64,000 bases of DNA from Norana najaformis (GCA_964023275.1 OZ029928.1:1178001-1242000), one strand, 5' to 3'. Shown: positions 31,871 to 43,865, counted from the first letter of the stretch. Numbers and translations: made by a program. Notes: a model not told the origin generated them from the sequence alone.

Positions 31871-34800
31871 ATGCCAGAAAGTTCTTCTTCACACTCATAC
31901 CGGCTCGGACGTCGCCCGGGTAAACAAGGTCCGCGAATCCAACCGAGCGATCGGGGTTGGATCGAAAAATCAGCTACCGAAAGGACACAGATAAAGACTG
32001 CAAAGAAGGGGATGTCAGTAGGAACATGGAATGTAAGAACTTTATGGGAGGCGGGGAAAATGCAGCTTCTGCAGGAGGAGATGAGCAAATATAGATGTGA
32101 TATCCTAGGAATCTCAGAGATGAGGTGGACGCTGGCAGGAGAGATGGAAGGAGGGAAAATCTTATGGTCAGGAGGCGACACCAGACATGAAGCGGGAGTT
32201 GGATTCTTACTGAGCAACAGAGCGCGCAATGCCCTATTGGGTTATAAACCTGTTAACGACAGAATAATAGTGGCGAGATTTGGAGCGCAACCATTTAACA
32301 TAACGGTCATACAGGTATATGCACCAACAGCAGCCAGCTCAGAGGAAAATATTGAAGAGTTCTACAGAAAGCTAACATCGACGATCAAAGAAGTCAAAAA
32401 ACAAGACATACTCATAGTGGAGGGAGATTGGAATGCCAAAATTGGGTCAGACAATACAGGATTGGAGAAAGTCATGGGTAAATTTGGATACGGAGAGAGA
32501 AACGAACGAGGAGAAAGGCTATTAGAATTCGCAACGGACAACGAACTGATGATATGTAACACGAGATTCCAACAAAAAGCTTGTAGAAAGTGGACATGGC
32601 GCTCACCCGACGGGAAGGCCAAAAACATGATAGACTTGGTAATGATCAACACAAGATGGGCAACCTCGGTGCAACAATGCCGAACCTTCCAAGGTGCAGA
32701 CATGGGATCGGACCATAGCCTGGTGATAGCGAACATTAAGATCAAACTCAAAAAACGTCCCAGAGAAAAAAGACAGGAGCAAAGAGATCTATCGAGATTG
32801 GCTGATGAGGGCATAAAGGCAGCATACCAGGAGACATTGAAAACTAAAATGGATGAGTGTGACAAAACAGAGGACATAGAAGAAAGAACGAAACAACTGA
32901 CCAGGGCAATGCTGGAGGCGGTTGAACAAGTAGTACCAAAACAGGAAAAGATAAAGAAAAAATGGATCACACCAGAAACGTTGAGATTGGTAGAGGAGAA
33001 AAGGGATTTGAAAAAACGGCGAGACAACTCAGATGAAAGCGAAAGATCATACCGAGACAAGTGCAATGAGGTGAGAAAGGCAGCGAGAGCGGACAAAGCA
33101 AAGTGGCTCGAGAATCAATGCAACGAGGTAGAAAAATACCACGGGGAATGCAGGACAAGAGAAATGCACAAAATGATAAGGAATATCAACAGCAGATGGA
33201 TGCCGAAACTTATGGCAATAAAGAACGAGGTTGGGAAGGTACTCATGAACAGAGAAGATATCATACAGAGATGGACAGCCTACTGTAGCGAATTGTACAA
33301 AGGACAACTGGACCCAAATATTGCAAGAGAGGTAATCGCAGAATTGAAAGCAATAACACCCCCAACCGAAGACATTGAAGACACTGAAAACGACATACTG
33401 GAAGAGGAAGTAAGGAGAGCCATACAACGACTAAAAAATAATAAAAGCCCAGGAAACGATGGAATAACGGGGGAGATGATAAAGAGCGGAGGCGATATAT
33501 TGTAACGAAGGAACTGCACAAAATCATCAACACAGCATGGAAAGAAGGGCGCACGCCAAGCGAATGGAAAAAATCAATACTAGTGATCTTACACAAGAAG
33601 GGTAGCGCACTGGACTGCAGCAATTACAGAACGATTGCGCTAATAAGTCACTTGGGAAAAGTAATGATGGCAATATTGACAGAAAGACTAAGAGGGAAGA
33701 CAGAGGAGTATATGGCAGATGAACAGGCAGGGTTCAGAAAAGATAGAAGCACAGTACAACAAATACTAGCACTGAGACTGATAGGAGAAAAAGCGAGAAG
33801 AAAAAACATCCCAATATATAACTGTTTCATCGACTTCAGTAAGGCTTTTGACAGCATAGATCAGAACATAACTTGGGCGGCTATTGCATCATTTGGGGTG
33901 GACAAGAAACTGACATGCCTGCTAAAGGAAATAAATGGAAACGCAACAGCGGCAGTACGGATTGGGAACGAGAAGGGAAATTGGTTTAAAACAAGCAGAG
34001 GTACAAGACAAGGGGACCCAATATCCCCAAGCTCCTTTATCATACTATTGGAAAGAGTCTTGGATAAGATAAGAGATAAAGAAGATGGGGTAGTAATAAG
34101 CGGAACAGGAATCAACAACCTGTGTTTTGCAGATGACATTGACTTGATCGAAAGAGACGAGGAACGACTGGAAACAACAGCGCAAGCTCTGCATGAAGAA
34201 GGAAAGAGATATGGGTTAACCATGAACTTCGAAAAAACCAAAACTCTAGTATTCGGAGAAAAGGACCACAGAAAGAAACTAGTCATTGATGGAAACCAAC
34301 TGGAGAATGTGGAAAAGTTCACATATCTAGGGAGCAACACGACGTATGACCTAGACAGCAGAAAGGAAGTATGGATAAGGATAGCAAGGGCTGCAGTAAC
34401 ACTAAAGGCGATGGATAAAATCTGGAGAAGTAAAGCGATAAAATTGGAAACTAAGGTGAAAGTACTAAAGACGTGCATCTTCAGCGGAGTGCTCTACGGA
34501 TGCGAGTCCTGGGTGGTAACAAAGGATATAGAGCAAAGGATGCTGTCTTTCGAAAGAAAGTGCTATCGAAAGATTTTGGGAATAGGCTGGACACAAAAGG
34601 TCACAAACACAGAGCTATACAAACGAATACGCCCTAAGGAAACCATCATGCAGAACCTGATCAAGAGAAAGCTGAAACTTTTTGGACATATCTGCAGAAT
34701 GAAGGATGATCGGAAAATAAAAACACTAATGTTTGGCAGGATGGAGGGGACAAATCGAAGAGGAAGGCCACACAGGGAATGGCTGGACGACATCATCGAG

Positions 34801-34899
34801 TGGGGAGGAGCATCACTCCAAGAGCTGAGTCACACGGCAATGGACAGGGAGCGATGGAAGAACTTGGTGAAGACGGCAGCGGACACCTACGGGCGCTGA
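31871..34899 (+). pseudogene. RTE-like non-LTR retrotransposon: endonuclease-reverse transcriptase, one frameshift
   Basis: Almost one continuous protein of about 1,010 residues. The N-terminal apurinic-type endonuclease shows GTWNVRT, ISEMRW, VYAPT, EGDWNAKIG and GSDHSLV. The RT shows motif A (CFIDFSKAFDSI), motif B (GTRQGDPISP), motif C (CFADDID) and KFTYLGS, then a C-terminal region with YGCESWVV and LFGHICRM. A single missing G at about 33503 (TTGTAACG where TTGGTAACG is expected) splits it into 31871-33505 and 33506-34899. The 3' end runs into (TGA)n at 34913-34926 with no poly(A), as in RTE elements. The start is the first ATG in frame. The clade is assigned by motif text and the tail. 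Confidence 0.8.
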
Positions 34900-34912
34900 G
34901 CCCATGGTTCTT

Positions 34913-35033
34913 GATGATGATGATGATATTACCGTAAAACGCTATCTCTTTAAAAATGTTCCGTCCTGCGCGGTCAACTGATGACGTCACTATATTATTA
35001 TTATTATTATATTAATAATAATAATATTATTAT
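34913..35033. repeat. RTE tail repeat and ATT/AAT microsatellite
   Basis: The (GAT)n tract ends the RTE-like element. About 60 bp on lies an ATT/AAT tract at 34991-35033, which is the target of the following LTR element: its 5-bp target duplication ATTAT falls in this tract and recurs at 41146-41150. Confidence 0.75.
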
Positions 35034-35222
35034 TGTGAACTGTTATTTTATTTTCTTCAACACGACAACTCCAATCTTGGCAGTTACCGACAATTTTATT
35101 CTTCTAGACACGTTCTTCTTATACACATTAACACGCCCCCAATCACTGTGCACACATATATACACATCAAGTGTACGCCCTCATCCCGTCACGCCTCACC
35201 GGCTAGCAAAACCGCGCTTACA
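35034..35222 (-). repeat. 3' LTR of the Gmr1-like element
   Basis: 189 bp, TGTGAACTG...CTTACA on the plus strand. Differs from the other LTR by about ten changes, so the insertion is moderately old. Confidence 0.85.
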
Positions 35223-35361
35223 TTACCTTTATCCCTCATTTTTCAAGCTCACAAATTATCTTTCAAAATTTGTGAACTTGCCACTATCACATACACAACA
35301 TATCTCAATAATGCAATCTTATCTGCTTTATACAACAATGCAATCTTATCTACTTTATACA

Positions 35362-36510
35362 TCACAATCTTGACAAAAAATCAGCATCCGTATTCAAACG
35401 CCCTTTCTTATAATGTATTACAATATCAAAGGTTTGTAACGCTAATGCCCACCGTACCAATTTGGCAGACTTCGACATAGATTCGGTTAAATAAGTGAGT
35501 GGGTTATGGTCCGTGTAAACATTAATTTTGGATCCAATAACAATTTCTTTCAATTTGTTCAATGCCCAAACTATGGCATAAGCCTCCTTCTCAACAGTAG
35601 CCCATCGTTTTTGGGTATCCGTTAACTTTTGACTGATAAAAGAAACAGGGCGTGGAATTCCCTCACAGTCTACTTGTGTTAGAACAGCCTCTACAGCAAA
35701 ATCACTACTATCACAAAATAAACTAAACGGTTTCCCAACCTCAAACACATGCAAAACCACATTGCAACGTATCCTATCCTTAATTAAATCAAATGCTTGC
35801 TGATGTTTATCAGTCCATACAATTTTATCCGGCATCTCTTTACATGTTAAATCAGTTAATGGTTTCGCTAACTTTGCAAAATCCATAATGAATTGTCTGT
35901 AATACCCAAAAAATCCTAACATTTGTTTTCCTTGCTTCTTACTTTCAGGTGGTTTCAAATTAACCAAACTTTCAATCCTCTCTGGATCCATCATTTTCTT
36001 GCCAGATCCAATTACATGTCCAATAAATTTCACTTCGCTTTTAGCAAAAATGCATTTCTTTACATTCAAAGTAATATCATGTTCCCTCATACGTTTCAAA
36101 AATGCCTCTAAGTGTTTCAAATGTATACCCTAGTTCTGGGAATGAACCGCAATGTCATCCACATAAGACTCTGAAAATTCACGTATAGGCTGTAAAACCA
36201 TGTTAATAGCCTTGACAAATGTTCGCCCATAATTTACCATACCAAATGGGACTCTGGTAAACTCGTACGGTCCATTGTGAGTCACAAACGCCGTTTTCCA
36301 CTGATCCTCTTCCTTTACTGGTCAAGTCCAATACGCACTTCGACAGTCCAAAATTGAAATGACGTTGGATTTTCCGACCTTATTCAAAACATCACTGACG
36401 ATCGGCATGGGATATTTACAGTCCACGGTAAAAAAGTTGATATATCTGTAATCGCATGCAAGTCTCGACGAACCATCTTTCTGTTTCACGATGACTAATG
36501 GACTTGCCAT
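35362..36510 (-). pseudogene. RT and RNase H of the Gmr1-like element
   Basis: The RT fingers and palm start at 36510 (PLVIVKQKDGSSRLACDYR). A TGA at 36322-36324 and a TAG at 36130-36132 interrupt the palm; between them the minus strand still encodes the catalytic YVDD. From 36120 the frame reads IGHVIGSG, LGFFGYYRQFI, then RNase H blocks LFCDSSDFA, VEKEAYAIVWAL and YTDHNPL, ending DADFLSRL. The stop and 3' LTR follow with no integrase, confirming that RNase H is the last domain. Confidence 0.85.
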
Positions 36511-36511
36511 T

Positions 36512-38402
36512 CTACTCGATGAAGGTTTTATGACCTTGTTTTTTTAACATTTCGGTGATCTGTTTATCTACCTGTTCCCGATAAATGACAGGAATTCGAT
36601 AAGCCATAAATTCTTTTTCTTTAAATTCTGGTTTCAGGATAATCTCATGTTCCACGATAGTGCATAAAGCTGGTCTGTCAGAGAAACGATCTGCATACTT
36701 ATTTAAAAGGTCTATCAGCTGTTTTTGCTGACTTGGTGTCAAATGAGCAGTTTGCTCATAATCCAACTCAATCGGTTTCTTATCTTTCTCTTTCTTTTCG
36801 GCACCCTGTGGCAATTCAACTACCGTTCCAAAATCTTCGTCTTCCTCCATAATCAGACCACAACTTAATGTTCTTGTTACATACTTTCGCATTTTGTTTG
36901 CATTTATCACTCCTCGACTGTCACCTCCCATGTCAACTAAATAAGAATCTGTTGATCTTCTTTGTAACACAGCACATGGGCCGTGCCATCTGGATAATTT
37001 ATTCGTTGACGTCGGATACAGGACTATCACCTTCTCTCCAATTTCAAAATCTTTCTCTTTTGCTCTTCTGTTGTACTGTTCGGTATATTGATGCTGTTTT
37101 CTTTCTGCGAAACCTTCTGCATATGCCATCGCTCTTTCCATATTTTCCTTCGTTTCTTTCAGATATTTTATCGGTTGAACGCCAATGTGAGGTGGTAAGT
37201 TAATTTCTTTCGACCAACTTTCTCTCAGAATTGTTAAAGGTCCTCTTGGATGTTTTCCATACACTAGCAAATACGGCGCTACTCCTGTCGTTGCATTAGG
37301 AACTTCTCTTAACGCCCAAACTGTGAATGGTATAATCTTTTGCCATTGACGTGGATTATCAATAATCACATGATGTATCATTTTTTTAAACGTTTGATTC
37401 CATCTTTCAACTAATCCTGCTGCTTCTGGGTGTCCAGGCGTATCGAATCTTGGACTGCATCCCATCATTTTAAGAAATTCTCTTGTTAAACTGGCTGTGA
37501 AGTTCGTTCCTTGATCGCTGGTAATTACTGACGGAACTCCGACATCAATAAACATTTGCATTAATGCTTCACATACCGCTTTTGCTGACATCGATTTAAT
37601 TAAATATATCATAGGCCACCTTGTACATGAATCGACGATACATAGACAATACTTGTGTCCCGCTGCAGAAGCTGGTTCTATGGGATCAACAACATCCACA
37701 GTCATCCTTCGGAAAGGAATTTCTTCCCTAGGTATAGGATTAATTGGTACCCTATCCATCACCAAGTTTCTCGATTTCAGTTGGCAATTTTCGCAGGACT
37801 TGCAATATTTCTCAACATCTCTTCGCATTTTTGGCCATACAAATGATAACTTGATTCGCTCTTGTCTTTTCATCTCCAAGATGTCCCCCAAATACAGATT
37901 CATGCGCCAGTTCCAACACTTGCAATCTTCTTTCTTTGGGCAACACGAGTTGGTATATCACTTGATCCAACATCTTATACCTTTTATAAAGTAACCCATT
38001 TACTACACAAAAGTCAGAACCTTTGCTTCTCGCCATCTTCCACCAAGATACTAATGACTCATCTTCTCGTTGTTGTTTTTCAAACTTTGTCGCATCTGCT
38101 ATCTGCGTTTGTTGTTCAACACTTCTGCCTTCTTCTCGAAATAATTCTCTTATTTCCAAATCACCTTCGGTCCACTCTTTTGTTTCCGTCTCTTCTTCGT
38201 TCTCGCCTCTCCTACTATCTTTCTCCTCTTCTTTCTTTCTCACCTCTTTCTGCTTTATATTTCCTTTACGTCCTTTTCCGGTTTCATTATTATCCACATT
38301 TTGAATTTCCTGCTCCACTTCACCCTCTTCCACTTCATTTCTTTTACTTTGCATTCTTGTCACCACGTTTACTTGCATTTCACCTTTTATCATATTCTTC
38401 AA
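36512..38402 (-). pseudogene. Integrase (and start of RT) of the Gmr1-like element
   Basis: The zinc-binding HHCC region spans a frameshift near 37.85 kb (AHESVFGGHLGDEKT, then CKSCENCQ). The core in frame 37903-36512 shows D70 (MTVDVVDP), D130 (ITSDQGTNF) and E166 (GLVERWNQ): D130 and E166 are 35 residues apart, the classic DD35E. A chromodomain-free C-terminal part (IGEKVIVLYP) follows, then a linker and the RT N-terminus (LLNKYADRFSDRP...). A frameshift at a T-run near 36535 separates it from the rest of RT. Confidence 0.85.
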
Positions 38403-38763
38403 TCATCGTAGGATGCAGTAACAATCTTTCCTTGCTACTCATTTTTTCCAAACTTGCACCTATCAGCCTAACATAAGGCGTAATCAAGTATTGACTCTGT
38501 GAAAACCCATCTGTTTCTTTATTATTGCTGTATATTCTCATCTGCATTTTCACCAGTTTAGCAGGGATAGCATCTCCTGCTACACACTGAATTTGTACAT
38601 TTCCGACCTCTTCAACTTTCATGCCCTCCAGTGCTTCGTTGCTAATCACTGAGATCTCTGTTCCTGAGTCGATTAATGCTTTGATTCTCCTTGGTACTCC
38701 ATCCATACCACACATTTCCACATCTTTATACTGCAATGCTACTTTCTTAATCAACGTTGACAT
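38380..38763 (-). pseudogene. Aspartic protease of the Gmr1-like element
   Basis: A short minus-strand frame overlapping the gag end. ALIDSGTEISVIS (D32-S-G) is the active-site loop of retropepsins. It would mature gag-pol. It runs into an acidic/basic linker before integrase. Confidence 0.75.
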
Positions 38764-40645
38764 CCTGTCTTTCCTGTAATGTTTTCATGACTCTCCGAAC
38801 CCATTGATTCTTCCTTTTCAACTTCATGATAGTTTTTACTTCTTTCTTCTCTTCAACTTCTCCTTTTGACATAATATAACCTCCTTTTACAAGTGGATGT
38901 GATATGTTTTGTAGATTATCGGGCATATTCATCACTTTAATTCGATTAACTTGTGCGTTATCTGCATTATTCTCACCACCGTCTATCTGAGACTCGTCAA
39001 TCACTTGCATCTGATTCACTTTTGGATTTCCTGTATTCCTTGCATAATTGATATTCGTACTCGTAAGTGTACAATTTTTGACCAAATGTTTACCGGATCC
39101 ACATCCGTGACATCGTTTCATCTCAATTTTCTGCTCATTATCGCTTATTCTTCTTGAAAGACCACTTGCATCTCTTCTGACAAAATTCTGTGACGACCTG
39201 TTGTAAGTATGTCCATACTTAACTGGTTCTTTTTGTTCCGTAACCACTGGAAAATTTGTTCTGGTCTCTTTTTTAAACTGGTTGTCAAACCCTTGACCCC
39301 GGGTCTCTTTAATTCCTCTCCATTTCTCCGTCGGACTTTGGTTGTTTCCCCAACGTTCATAGTTATTCTTGTTCCACACACCTGTACCAACCCGGTTATT
39401 TACATGCATATCAGCTAAATCCACCACTACACTAGATTCAAAACATTCAACTCCCTCTTTCGACAAAACAAAATGCATTGTACCTGGTGGTAAAGCTTTT
39501 TTAGCTTATCTGCCACAAACAGTTCAAATAACTTATAATATCGTAGTCTTTCTCCACCTTCCTACTCCTGACGTAATAGTTTAGCAAATTCTTGAGTCTA
39601 GCTGTAAACATAGTGTACGTTTCTTCTGCCATATTTTTAGCAACTATAAATCGAGACCTGTACTCTCTCGGCGTTAGTTTAAATTCTTTCAACAAATGAT
39701 TTTGACCTTTTTGTAATCTTCCATATCCGCATATGATAATCTATTCAAAACAGTACGGGCTTTTGACGTCATCATTGGCAACAACAACTTTACCCGATAT
39801 CTTTCATCGACCTCAAAACTGTTAAACGCGTTCTCCACGGTCTCTAAATATAATGGCACTTCCATCTTGTCAAAGGGCATGCTCGGCAAAACGTGCTTCA
39901 TGGCATCTCCTATCTTCTTGACCTTAGCTAACAACGTTTCACTTTCTTGCTGTTTCTTTTCTAATAACTCTGTCTGCCTCTTGCGCTCTTCCCGTTCCTC
40001 AGCCAATTCCTTCAGATGCGCCTCTTTCAGTGTCCTTTTCTTTTGTTCCATTTCTATGCGTTCTTGCCTTTCCACTTCTGTCCTTTCCATTGCTTTCTTC
40101 TTTAATTTCAAATCTTCTTGTCTGGCTTGTTCTGCCCGTTCTCTTTCTAACATACGTTCCACTTCTCTTGTTGCTTCTCTTTCTCTTTGTTCTTCCATCT
40201 GTTGGAGACGCTCTAATCGCTCTCTTTTCCTATTCTCTTCTATCTCCATCTGTTGTTCCATTCTCCTCCGTTCGGTCTCTTCTCGATCTTTTCGTGCTTG
40301 TTCCATCTGGAACTCAAACTTTTGTCTTTTCAATTCCAATTCCTCTTTCCGAACCTTTTCTGCTTTCTCTTCTTTCTCCCTTTGCAACTCCAATTCCACT
40401 TCACGAGCCTGTTCTGCTCTCTCTTCTCTCATTATCATCCATTGTAGAAATGCTTCCATAGACATCGGTGCAGGTGTTTTCTCTACTGCTTTTTCTACAA
40501 TGCCACCTACTACTTCTTCTTCAGTTTCTTATTTTAGCCATACTTCAGCTAACGTCGCCATCAAAGCCTCGCGTGTCATGTCCTTCGTCTGTTTCTCCTT
40601 ATACTCCGCTTTCAACAACAGTTGCTTTAGCCTATCAGACGACAT
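38747..40645 (-). pseudogene. Gag of the Gmr1-like element
   Basis: Starts at the ATG at 40645. A TAA at 40529-40531 and frameshifts near 39.69 and 39.49 kb break it. Codons from 40465 down encode about 160 residues of E/R/K/Q-rich coiled coil (EREAT, MEEQRER and similar), then a capsid-like region (LLKEFKLTPREYRSRF...). The last piece (39478-38747) holds a zinc knuckle C123-x2-C126-x4-H131-x4-C136. The large plus-strand open frames opposite this region are shadows of the coiled-coil codons. Confidence 0.8.
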
Positions 40646-40954
40646 TTTCTTTATATCACTCTGCTTTCCGTCGATAACCGCTCCATCTTACTTGTTTACT
40701 TCAGGTGATACTCGTCTAATGAGTTCACCTTTAAGAACAGTGGTTTTGTTTCGTGCCGAACAAATAAGTTTTATACCTGTCCTCAGTTGTTTCTGCGTAG
40801 CTTCACCTTCGGTGCTTCTTCTCGTTCACGTCCAAGTCCTAGTTTTCTCTCCGGTTGCGAATTCTTCTCTTCGTCTTTATCAACGTTCCTCTTTATATTC
40901 TTCGGTTTCCTCGACTCGTTCTCTCTTCGGTATCCCGCCGCTGTAACCACCAAA

Positions 40955-41145
40955 TGTGAACTGTTATTTTATTTTCTCGAACCCGACAACTCCAATCTTG
41001 CCAGTTACCGACAATTTTATTCTTCTAGACACGTTCTTCTTATACACCTTAACAAGCCCCCAATCACTATGCACACACATATATACACATCAAGTGTACG
41101 CCCTCATCCCGGCACGCCTCACCGGCTAGCAAAACCGTGCTTACA
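40955..41145 (-). repeat. 5' LTR of the Gmr1-like element
   Basis: 191 bp, partner of 35034-35222. Just inside it the minus strand reads TTTGGTGGTTACAGC, a tRNA-type primer site beginning TGG. Confidence 0.85.
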
Positions 41146-41195
<50 letters not shown>

Positions 41196-41260
41196 ATAAC
41201 AATAATAATTATTATTTTTATTATATTTATTTATTTATTTATTTATTTATACAGAACACT
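41146..41260. repeat. ATT and TTTA microsatellites
   Basis: (ATT)n at 41146-41193, then AAT/ATT and (TTTA)n to about 41250. The TTTA part is the 3' tail of the CR1/L2-like fragment on the minus strand. Confidence 0.85.
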
Positions 41261-41933
41261 TATATAGCGCCCCTTCAAGAAAACTACTCAGAAGCGCTCC
41301 CAAACCAACCTCGGCGAAAGAGAACAGTCTTAAGAGAAGAATAGAAGATAGAAGTAAAATCCCGGGGCAGAAGACGTAGAGTAACAGGAAGTCCATTCCA
41401 GAGGGTTGGGCCAGCAACAGAGAAAGCACGACGCTGCATGGTCGAGGTGCGAGTGCGAGGTACTAGTAGATTACAACTAGCAGCGGAGCGAAGAGAAGCA
41501 CGTCCCAAATTGGACCGGACAGGTAGGCAAAGCTCCCTCAAGTAAGAGGGGGCAATACCCAACAAGGAGTTCCAAACAGAGACGATGACCCTATAGTGAA
41601 TGCGCTGACTCATAGGAAGCCAGTGCAACTCATCTCGCATGAAATCAGAGACATGACCAAACCTAGAGATGCCACCAATAAGCCGTGCAGCCGCCCGCAA
41701 CACACGTTCCAGGCACAAAAGCCGTACATCAGGGAGTCCAACATACAAAGAAGAGCAGTAATCCAACCGACTAGTGACAAATGCATGAACCAGAGTCTTA
41801 GATGAGGTGACTGAGAGAGAACATGAGACAACACGAAGTTGCCATAGCTGGTAGTAGCAACTACGACAAAGACGGTGTACCTGAGCCTTAAAAGCCTTAT
41901 TATTATTGTTTTAGGAAGATTCATAAAGCGCAA
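41261..41933 (-). pseudogene. CR1/L2-like non-LTR element, 3' end
   Basis: The minus strand encodes an uninterrupted 160-residue C-terminal piece: MDYCSSLYVGLPDV, LQRVLRAAARLIGG-like text, LHWLPMSQRIHYRV, SYLRELCLPV, FSVAGPTLWNGLPV and LKTVLFRRGW, the hallmark string of CR1/L2 RT C-termini. It is 5' truncated near 41933 and ends in the motif TATATAGCGCC and a TTTA tail. It is better preserved than the other fragments here, so a younger insertion. Confidence 0.8.
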
Positions 41934-42474
41934 GTTAATATAACTTCTAGTGGTGTTTTATAGTTGTTGAGAAATTCTTTAAAGCGCTATGCTAATATCT
42001 AGATACATTAATCTGTTCCCTCAATGTCAGATGTTCGAAAACAATCTCTATGCATAAAATCAGTTTGGAATTCTATTAAACACATCGTCATAAATCACTA
42101 CTTGACAAAGGGGTCCAAAGACGCAAACCATATCACGACTGGACTATTCTCTGCACCAGTATAAAGCATACATTCTAAGTCGTAGCTTATATATTTAGCT
42201 GTCCTGGAAGACCTAGTTCTCCAAAAGCCTGCGCTAACTTCAAAATAATAGGTCTGCGTTACATTTCACTTGTTTGAAGTACGTGGACTTTAAAACCCTA
42301 TCTTCTTGCTCTAATGTAGCCCTAACCACAGACCAAACGCATAATTTCTTCTATTTCTTTCTCTCTCTTCATCGTGATGAAGGCGCCTAATAAATGTGGA
42401 ATTTGGTTCTTACAGTTTTACCGTTGCTTTTGATTAATTAATTCATTCATTCAGAACATTTGTTCATTTTATAG
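41934..42474. other. Intron, no gene seen
   Basis: Noncoding sequence before D4. A motif TTCTTTAAAGCGCTATG at about 41970 resembles the tail motif of short retroelements (also near 50580), but no element could be delimited. Confidence 0.5.
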
Positions 42475-42741
42475 AATTTCCTCGAGCAAATAATATGCTC
42501 ATTTCTGGACAGACCTGCAAGGAAGATTTTTGCGTATGGGAATGCAACACTGCAATTATTCTGTGTTACGTGGATGCCTATCCGCAGCCATCATACGAAT
42601 GGCTGCTTCCAGATGGTAGCCGTATTGAAGGTGAAACTGTTGAAGCGAATATCAATGGAATATTCGTCTGCAGGTCATACAACTTAATAGACGGATGGCA
42701 TCTGGTGGAAGCCTACAAAAGTGTCAATGTATCAGGTTGCT
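42475..42741 (+). CDS. Ig-like (I/C2-type) domain exon D4, receptor copy A
   Basis: A 267-nt phase 1-1 exon (acceptor TTCATTTTATAG, donor GTAAGT), about 89 residues. ILCYVDAYPQPSYEWLLPDG is the C...P.P.Y.W Ig pattern; GIFVCRSYN gives the second cysteine. Three further cysteines near the N-terminus (QTCKEDFCVWEC) may form an extra disulfide. Few sequons, unlike D2 and D3. Membrane-proximal domain if the exons splice in order. It resembles D3 in length and motif, suggesting descent from one ancestral I-set exon. Confidence 0.75.
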
Positions 42742-43247
42742 GTAAGTATTGAAGAAGAGCTTCGAAGATTTCTACACATTGAAATGCAATCTTCATGGTT
42801 ACATTTTGCTTACTACTCGCTTACACTGCAGGTTTATAACGCAATTTGGAAAACTGAGTAGAATGTGATCAGAAAAGGTAATCGCATAAGAAGCATGCTC
42901 ACCTTATGGGTAGGAAAAATTGTTAGTGAGACAGTATGGGTCTAAAGATCACAAATTTGCTGACTGAGAGCAGTTGCAAGGGAATAAAACATATACGCCC
43001 ATACGGCTGAATGAAAATTAGGAATGAAATCGGTTGCATCTATTGTACGTAGGCCGAAGGACAACTAGCGTTTTACCAGAGTTAAGAGAAATTAGAATTT
43101 GTGCTGTAACTGTGCAATTCACAAAACCCGTGTCATCTAAGGTAAACTTCTGATATATTTTACTCTATCCTAATTTCAAAATTTGTATAACGCAATAATA
43201 TTAGTGTACAAGACAGTCAGATTAAGTATGCATGTATGCTACTAACC

Positions 43248-43450
43248 ATGCAATCTCCATAACAGCGAATATAATCAGCTTTTTTCTGTTTTATCGCAAG
43301 GGTAACTTTTTGCTTTGACTTACTGAAATTCTGAATGTGTTGAGGTAACGGATGTACTGATATGAGACACTTTTACTCTCTGCATTGCCTTGTTTCCTGG
43401 TATTTAAATGTACACACCACGACAGTGTGTCTTATTACAATTATAATTGA
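43248..43450 (+). pseudogene. Partial duplicate of the transmembrane exon and its downstream intron
   Basis: Aligns closely with 45085-45287: the second half of the transmembrane helix (AISITANIISFFLFYRK) with the same GTAACT donor, then the same intron text (GAATGTGTTGAGG, TTATTACAATTATAATTG). The acceptor and the first half of the exon are missing, so it cannot serve as an exon. A local tandem duplication about 1.84 kb upstream of the intact exon. Confidence 0.8.
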
Positions 43451-43820
43451 AGAGAGAACCTTATTGCATAACAGGAGAACCTTATTGCAAAACAGAATCA
43501 GATAACAAATCCATTTCAGCGGTTTTATGTTGGAAATATTTCGAATATTTAGCAAACCGTACAGCAATCGAATCATGAAAAATTCCTAAACTTCCAAAGT
43601 AAATAACAATTCTGAAACGTATTGTAGAAGATACTGCATTAGAGTTAAACTCTGAGGCGCATAGAGTGTCTATAAAATCTTTCTGTCAAACTAGCCTTCG
43701 ACTGATTTCGCATTATTATTTCTGAAAATTTACATTATCTAGAGATAGGGAGACTTCTATGTTGCATTATCTGCTAACTGGAGACTTCTAGTAAAAGGTT
43801 AGTGGTGTTTTTCTTGGCAG

Positions 43821-43865
43821 TTTACTCTTCCATAGTAACAACGTATTCTACAGAGAACACTTTAC
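43821..43865 (+). CDS. Stalk micro-exon, receptor copy A
   Basis: 45 nt between a strong acceptor (TGTTTTTCTTGGCAG) and donor (GTAAGT), phase 1-1 like all neighbours. Encodes YSSIVTTYSTENTL, rich in S and T, suiting an O-glycosylated connector between D4 and the membrane helix. It joins in frame to D4 (phase 1) and to the transmembrane exon. Supported by splice sites, phase and composition only; transcript evidence would settle it. Confidence 0.5.

Larger units (their letters stand above)
35034..41145 (-). mobile_element. Ty3/gypsy LTR retrotransposon with INT before RT (Gmr1-like order)
   Basis: 6.1 kb, minus strand, short LTRs of 189 and 191 bp, TG...CA ends, and the 5-bp target duplication ATTAT. 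Reading 5' to 3' on the minus strand: gag with a long coiled coil and zinc knuckle, aspartic protease, integrase, reverse transcriptase, RNase H. Integrase upstream of RT is the Ty1/copia order, but RT, RNase H and integrase sequence features are Ty3/gypsy-like. This combination is known for the Gmr1 clade. Several stops and frameshifts make it non-autonomous. Confidence 0.85.

Noticed and set aside
32362-34478. Minus-strand open frames of 200-244 codons
   Set aside because: Antisense shadows of the purine-rich RTE-like coding strand; no domain motifs.
40030-40946. Long plus-strand open frames (up to 359 codons) rich in S, F and L
   Set aside because: They lie opposite the E/K/R/Q coiled coil of the Gmr1-like gag; the codon complement produces S/F/L-rich text. 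Shadow of a real minus-strand gene.
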